From Hyaloraphidium curvatum (lineage: Eukaryota > Monoblepharomycota > Hyaloraphidiomycetes > Hyaloraphidiales > Hyaloraphidiaceae), in NCBI GenBank assembly GCA_025558095.1, contig JAIVFI010000036.1:471028-535027 (forward strand): a stretch of DNA of 64,000 bases, in the 5' to 3' direction. Each line of letters starts with the position of its first letter. Within the stretch, counting starts at the first letter, position 1. The notes under the pieces are model-generated. The model searched no databases. It was not told where the DNA came from and worked only from the letters and a program-made list of their open reading frames with translations. Shown here piece after piece: positions 60,986-64,000 of the stretch. The position numbers and the translations under genes were made by a program.

Positions 60986-63278
60986 ATGCCGGGCATTTTG
61001 GTCGAGCTGCTCAGCGATTTATTGGGAGGGGGCCGAGGAGGCGGCGGGGGCGGCCAAGGCGGCCCCACCGAGTCTGCGTCGAGCGCGTCGGAGGACGATT
61101 CCGCCAGCGGCTCCGAGTCGGGCAGCGAGAGCACGGACACCGATGCCGAGGGCGCGGACTTCGCGGACCTGCGCCCGGCGCGGAGGGCGGCGGACGCGCA
61201 GCGGCAGAGGGGCGCCGCGCCGGTGCGGCCCCCGCAGCGGCCCGCCGCGCGCCCGCCGCCCCGCCTGCAGCAGCCGGCCCACTCGGAGTTTGCGACCGTC
61301 AGCCTGGGGCCGTCGCCCGCGCTGCCGCCCTCCCCGCAGGGCCGGCACCGCCCCGCCCCGCCGGAACCCCGCGGCCCGTCCGGCCATTCCCGCGCAATGG
61401 AGCTGCGGGGCGCCGACCCGCGCGGCATCTACCACGTGCCCATGGTCGTCGGGCCCTCCGTCACCCGCCACTCGTCGGGCCACTCGATCGCCGCCGGCGC
61501 CGCCTCGGAGACGGAGACCGAGAGCGGCTACCTCGCCGGCGCAGAGTCGGGCTCCGACGCCGGCCTGCCGCGACGCAACGGGACGCCCCGCTGGAGCGTC
61601 TCCTCCGCACCCTCGGTGCCCCCGTCGCCCGCTTCCTCCTCCTCGTCGGCGCGGCTGGCCGCCTTCCCCATCCCGCCGGACCTCGCCTACCAGCCCGCCG
61701 CGGGAGACACTGCGGGCGGCTCGCCGCTGGGCGACTTTGGGCTCCTCCCGCCGGCCCTCGTGCATCGCATCCTCGACGCCGTCGCGCCGCCCCCGGTGCA
61801 GTCGCCCGCCCCGTTCCTCGCCCTGATCCAGGCCTCCAAGCCGCTCCGCGCCCTGGCCTACGCCAACCTTGTCGCACGCCGCCCCCCCCTCGGCCTCGCC
61901 GCGGTGATCGTGCCCCCGCAGGGTGGCCCGACCGGCTGGACCGCCCTCGTCGCCGGCGCCGAGGTGCTCCCCGACGGCGCAGTGTCTTTCGGCCGCGCCG
62001 GCGTCGCGGTGTACCCCTTTTCGGACGGGCGCGACGGCGCGAGGGACGCCTTCACGCAGTACCGTGCGCGGTACCCGGTTCCGGATCCCGAGGACGAGGA
62101 GGGAGAGCGGGGCAGGGGGAGGAGAGAGCTGCTGCGGATCCTGGACGGCGGATGGCCGTTTGCCGCCGCACCGTGGAGGCGCGGGCCGGTCGGGGGTGTC
62201 GACGGGCTGTCGCCGGCTCGGAGCTCGCCTCGCCCCCCGCGCCCGCGCTCGGCTTCCGTGTCGCGGGAGCGGCTCGTGTTCGGCGGCATGTCGCCCGTCG
62301 CGGACCTCTCCGACTCGGACGACGACAGCGACGCGAGCACGCCGACGAGCGCGGCCTCGGACCCCTCCCTGCTGTTCCACGCGCGGCGCCCGCCCTCGGA
62401 CCTGCTCGACGCCAGCCCGCTCTCCGAGACGGCCGGCACGAGCGCGTGGAACCGCCCTCGGCCGCGCTTCCCCTCCCTCACCAGCCTCTTCGGCTCCTCG
62501 GACCGCCTCCCCGAACCCACGGAGCTCCACCTCGCCGAGCTCTTCCTCGTCCTCCCCCCGCGCGACGACCCCAAGGGCAAGGGACCCCCGCCCACCCCGC
62601 ACCGCTTCCCCGGCGCCGTCGTGCGGCTGTTCCGCGGCGTGCCGGGGGGCCACGCCGACCCCGTGCCGCTCGGCCCGCGCGCCGATCCGGGGCTGTTTTC
62701 CCGCGCGCGAGCCGCCGCACGCACTCCGCGCCTCCCTCTCGGCCGCGGGCGACGTCGTCCTGCACACCATGCCGCTCCCCTCCTCGGTCCGCATCCTCTC
62801 TGCCCACGCGCACCCCAACCTCGTCCTCCGCCCGCCGGTGCCGGGCATCCCCCCGCCCTCGCAGCTCCTCGGCAAGCACGTGGCATCGCTGCGGCGGTAC
62901 CTCTCCCGCCTGCAGGCCGCCGGGTTCCGCCTGCCGCTGATGCCCGAGGAGACGGACTGGCTGACGCGGACGCACCCGCGGCTCTGTGCGGACGCCCGGC
63001 GGGGGACGGCAAAGTGCGAGGCGTGCGATGCCGCGCGTTCGTACGTCCGCCTGCGTGCGGAGGAGGCTGAGTCGGCGCGGTTGGGGATCGCGCGGAAGGA
63101 GGGGGATGCGGAGGAGGAGCTGAGGGCGGCGGTGATGCGGATCGTGGGGGTCCTCCGGCGTGGCGGGCAGGGCGGTAAGATCGTGGGGGAGGAGGAGGAG
63201 GATGCGGAGGAGGGAGAGAGGGAGGAGAGGAGCAGGGGGCTGCTTTGGGAGGCGTGGGAGGGGTGGAACGGGAGGTAG
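60986..63278 (+). CDS. Large Ser/Pro-rich F-box-like protein with one apparent frameshift
   Basis: It starts at the ATG at 60986. Residues about 20-250 are low-complexity (Gly, Ser/Glu, Pro/Arg). An F-box-like segment follows (about 250-300: FGLLPPALVHRILDAV, FLALIQASKPLRALAYANL), then a mixed region. At the TTTT run 62697-62700 the frame changes by one base. After it the reading continues sensibly (HALRASLSAAGDVVLHTMPL, LLGKHVASLRRYLSRLQAAG, CEACDAARSYVRL) to a stop at 63276-63278. One extra T explains the change. About 763 codons if joined. No intron fits there. Confidence 0.6.
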
Positions 63279-63847
63279 CGGGCGAGGGGGGCAGCGTTGA
63301 AATCGAGCGGATGTGCCAGCACGCTACAGCACGCTGCGATGCACTTGCCCTATCGCACACCCTGCTCACCTCATGCTGCGCTCCTCACCGGACGGATAGC
63401 TGAGAGAGCTGCGTGAAATGAAATGGATGTCGATGAAGTAAGGATGGCGAACCGGCTGCCGTTGCGCGCGCGGAAGGCCTCCCGCGCGCGCAATGGCACC
63501 GACGCCTCCGAAATACATATGTGACGATCTAACCATCCTCCTCCTCTCCTCCGATCGCGCCCCTGTGCGCGATCGTGCCCATCAGCGCCCGCTTTGGGGC
63601 CCTCGGGCGGCCCGGAGCGTGAAAGGGGCCGATGTCCCTTTCACAGCAGAGAGCAATGCATTTCCCACGACAACAGCCCGTCCCCAAAGGATGCTGGAGA
63701 TGTGTCCATCGCGGCGCACCATCTGCTGCCCTTCTTTCTGGCCCCCTTGACCAATGCAACACACAACCGCCAAGCAGCAGCTCTCACCCCCTCCTCCTAG
63801 TACCTTGTTGGGTGTAGAAACGGCGTTTCTACGAGTCGCCACAAGTC
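63279..63847. other. Subtelomeric non-coding stretch
   Basis: About 570 bp between the last gene and the telomere, with lower GC than the rest. No gene or subtelomeric repeat recognised within it. Confidence 0.5.
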
Positions 63848-64000
63848 TTAGGGTTAGGTTAGGTTAGGGTTAGGTTAGGTTAGGTTAGGTTAGGTTAGGG
63901 TTAGGTTAGGTTAGGTTAGGTTAGGTTAGGTTAGGTTAGGTTAGGTTAGGTTAGGTTAGGTTAGGTTAGGTTAGGTTAGGTTAGGTTAGGTTAGGTTAGG
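63848..64000 (+). repeat. Telomere repeat (TTAGG)n with three TTAGGG units
   Basis: 153 bp parsed without gaps as 27 TTAGG and 3 TTAGGG units. The TTAGGG units are all in the proximal third (positions 63848, 63864 and 63895); the last 100 bp are 20 perfect TTAGG. The G-rich strand runs toward the window end, the orientation expected at a right chromosome end. Confidence 0.95.

Noticed and set aside
61019-63322. 767-codon antisense open frame under the last gene
   Set aside because: Antisense shadow of GC-rich coding sequence, Arg/Gly-rich, with no recognisable motif.
63848-64000. Arthropod contamination inferred from TTAGG
   Set aside because: The telomere is continuous with fungal-type genes, short introns and the same high GC. 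Nothing else in the window looks arthropod.
1-64000. tRNA, rRNA, CRISPR or transposase genes
   Set aside because: No cloverleaf, rRNA core, regularly spaced repeats or transposase/reverse-transcriptase motifs were found by eye.

Overview
The window is the right-hand end of a chromosome of a GC-rich, intron-containing eukaryote. It finishes in 153 bp of telomere repeat (TTAGG with a few TTAGGG) reading 5'->3' toward the end. A regulator with a fungal-specific transcription-factor domain (42.5-44.5 kb), several F-box/LRR-type proteins, a CE2-type esterase, an SLC25 carrier and many secreted cysteine-rich proteins point to a fungus. The odd gene content (hemerythrin-linked cyclase, PQQ sugar dehydrogenase, EsV-1-7 repeats) and very high GC suggest an early-diverging, chytrid-like lineage rather than an ascomycete or basidiomycete. 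The species is inference. Introns are short (mostly 46-70 bp), with GTGNGT, GTAGGT or GTGGGT donors. Exon joins given here were worked out by hand from reading frame and splice signals.

0-21 kb is a mixed region. It holds a MYND-finger gene and a decayed copy of it, an adenylate cyclase-hemerythrin fusion, a secreted ADP-ribosyltransferase-like protein, a glycosyltransferase fused to a CPBP-type membrane protein, a secreted PQQ sugar dehydrogenase with NPCBM and PKD-like modules, a phytanoyl-CoA dioxygenase-like enzyme, a quinone oxidoreductase, a mitochondrial carrier, a broken membrane-protein copy and an F-box-like gene interrupted by one in-frame TGA. A secreted NHL-repeat protein lies at 22-24.8 kb.

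25.4-36.6 kb is almost entirely a cluster of eight paralogous small genes that I do not recognise as a named family. Two outlying relatives are at 1.9 and 51-52 kb. The shared architecture is a proline/serine-rich N terminus, a compact cysteine knuckle ending C-aromatic-x-C, an RVxF-like motif followed by TW..E/D.Y.RG, an acidic linker and often a C-terminal LPDL+.FW. This is the best candidate for an undescribed system in the window.

38-50 kb holds a pair of tiny paralogous ORFs, the CE2-like esterase, the fungal regulator with a hairpin-rich leader, two divergent secreted cysteine-rich genes sharing a TATA palindrome, a multi-pass membrane protein paralogous to the broken copy at 17 kb, and a secreted GPI-type protein. 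53-63.3 kb has a third secreted cysteine-rich gene, a protein with four CxxC...C repeats, F-box/LRR-type genes and an EsV-1-7 repeat protein with a truncated copy beside it. The last 570 bp before the telomere show no gene.

Several otherwise good genes carry single-base frameshifts, mostly at homopolymers. Either the assembly has indels or the subtelomeric copies are decaying; the sequence alone cannot decide. No tRNA, rRNA or CRISPR was seen.
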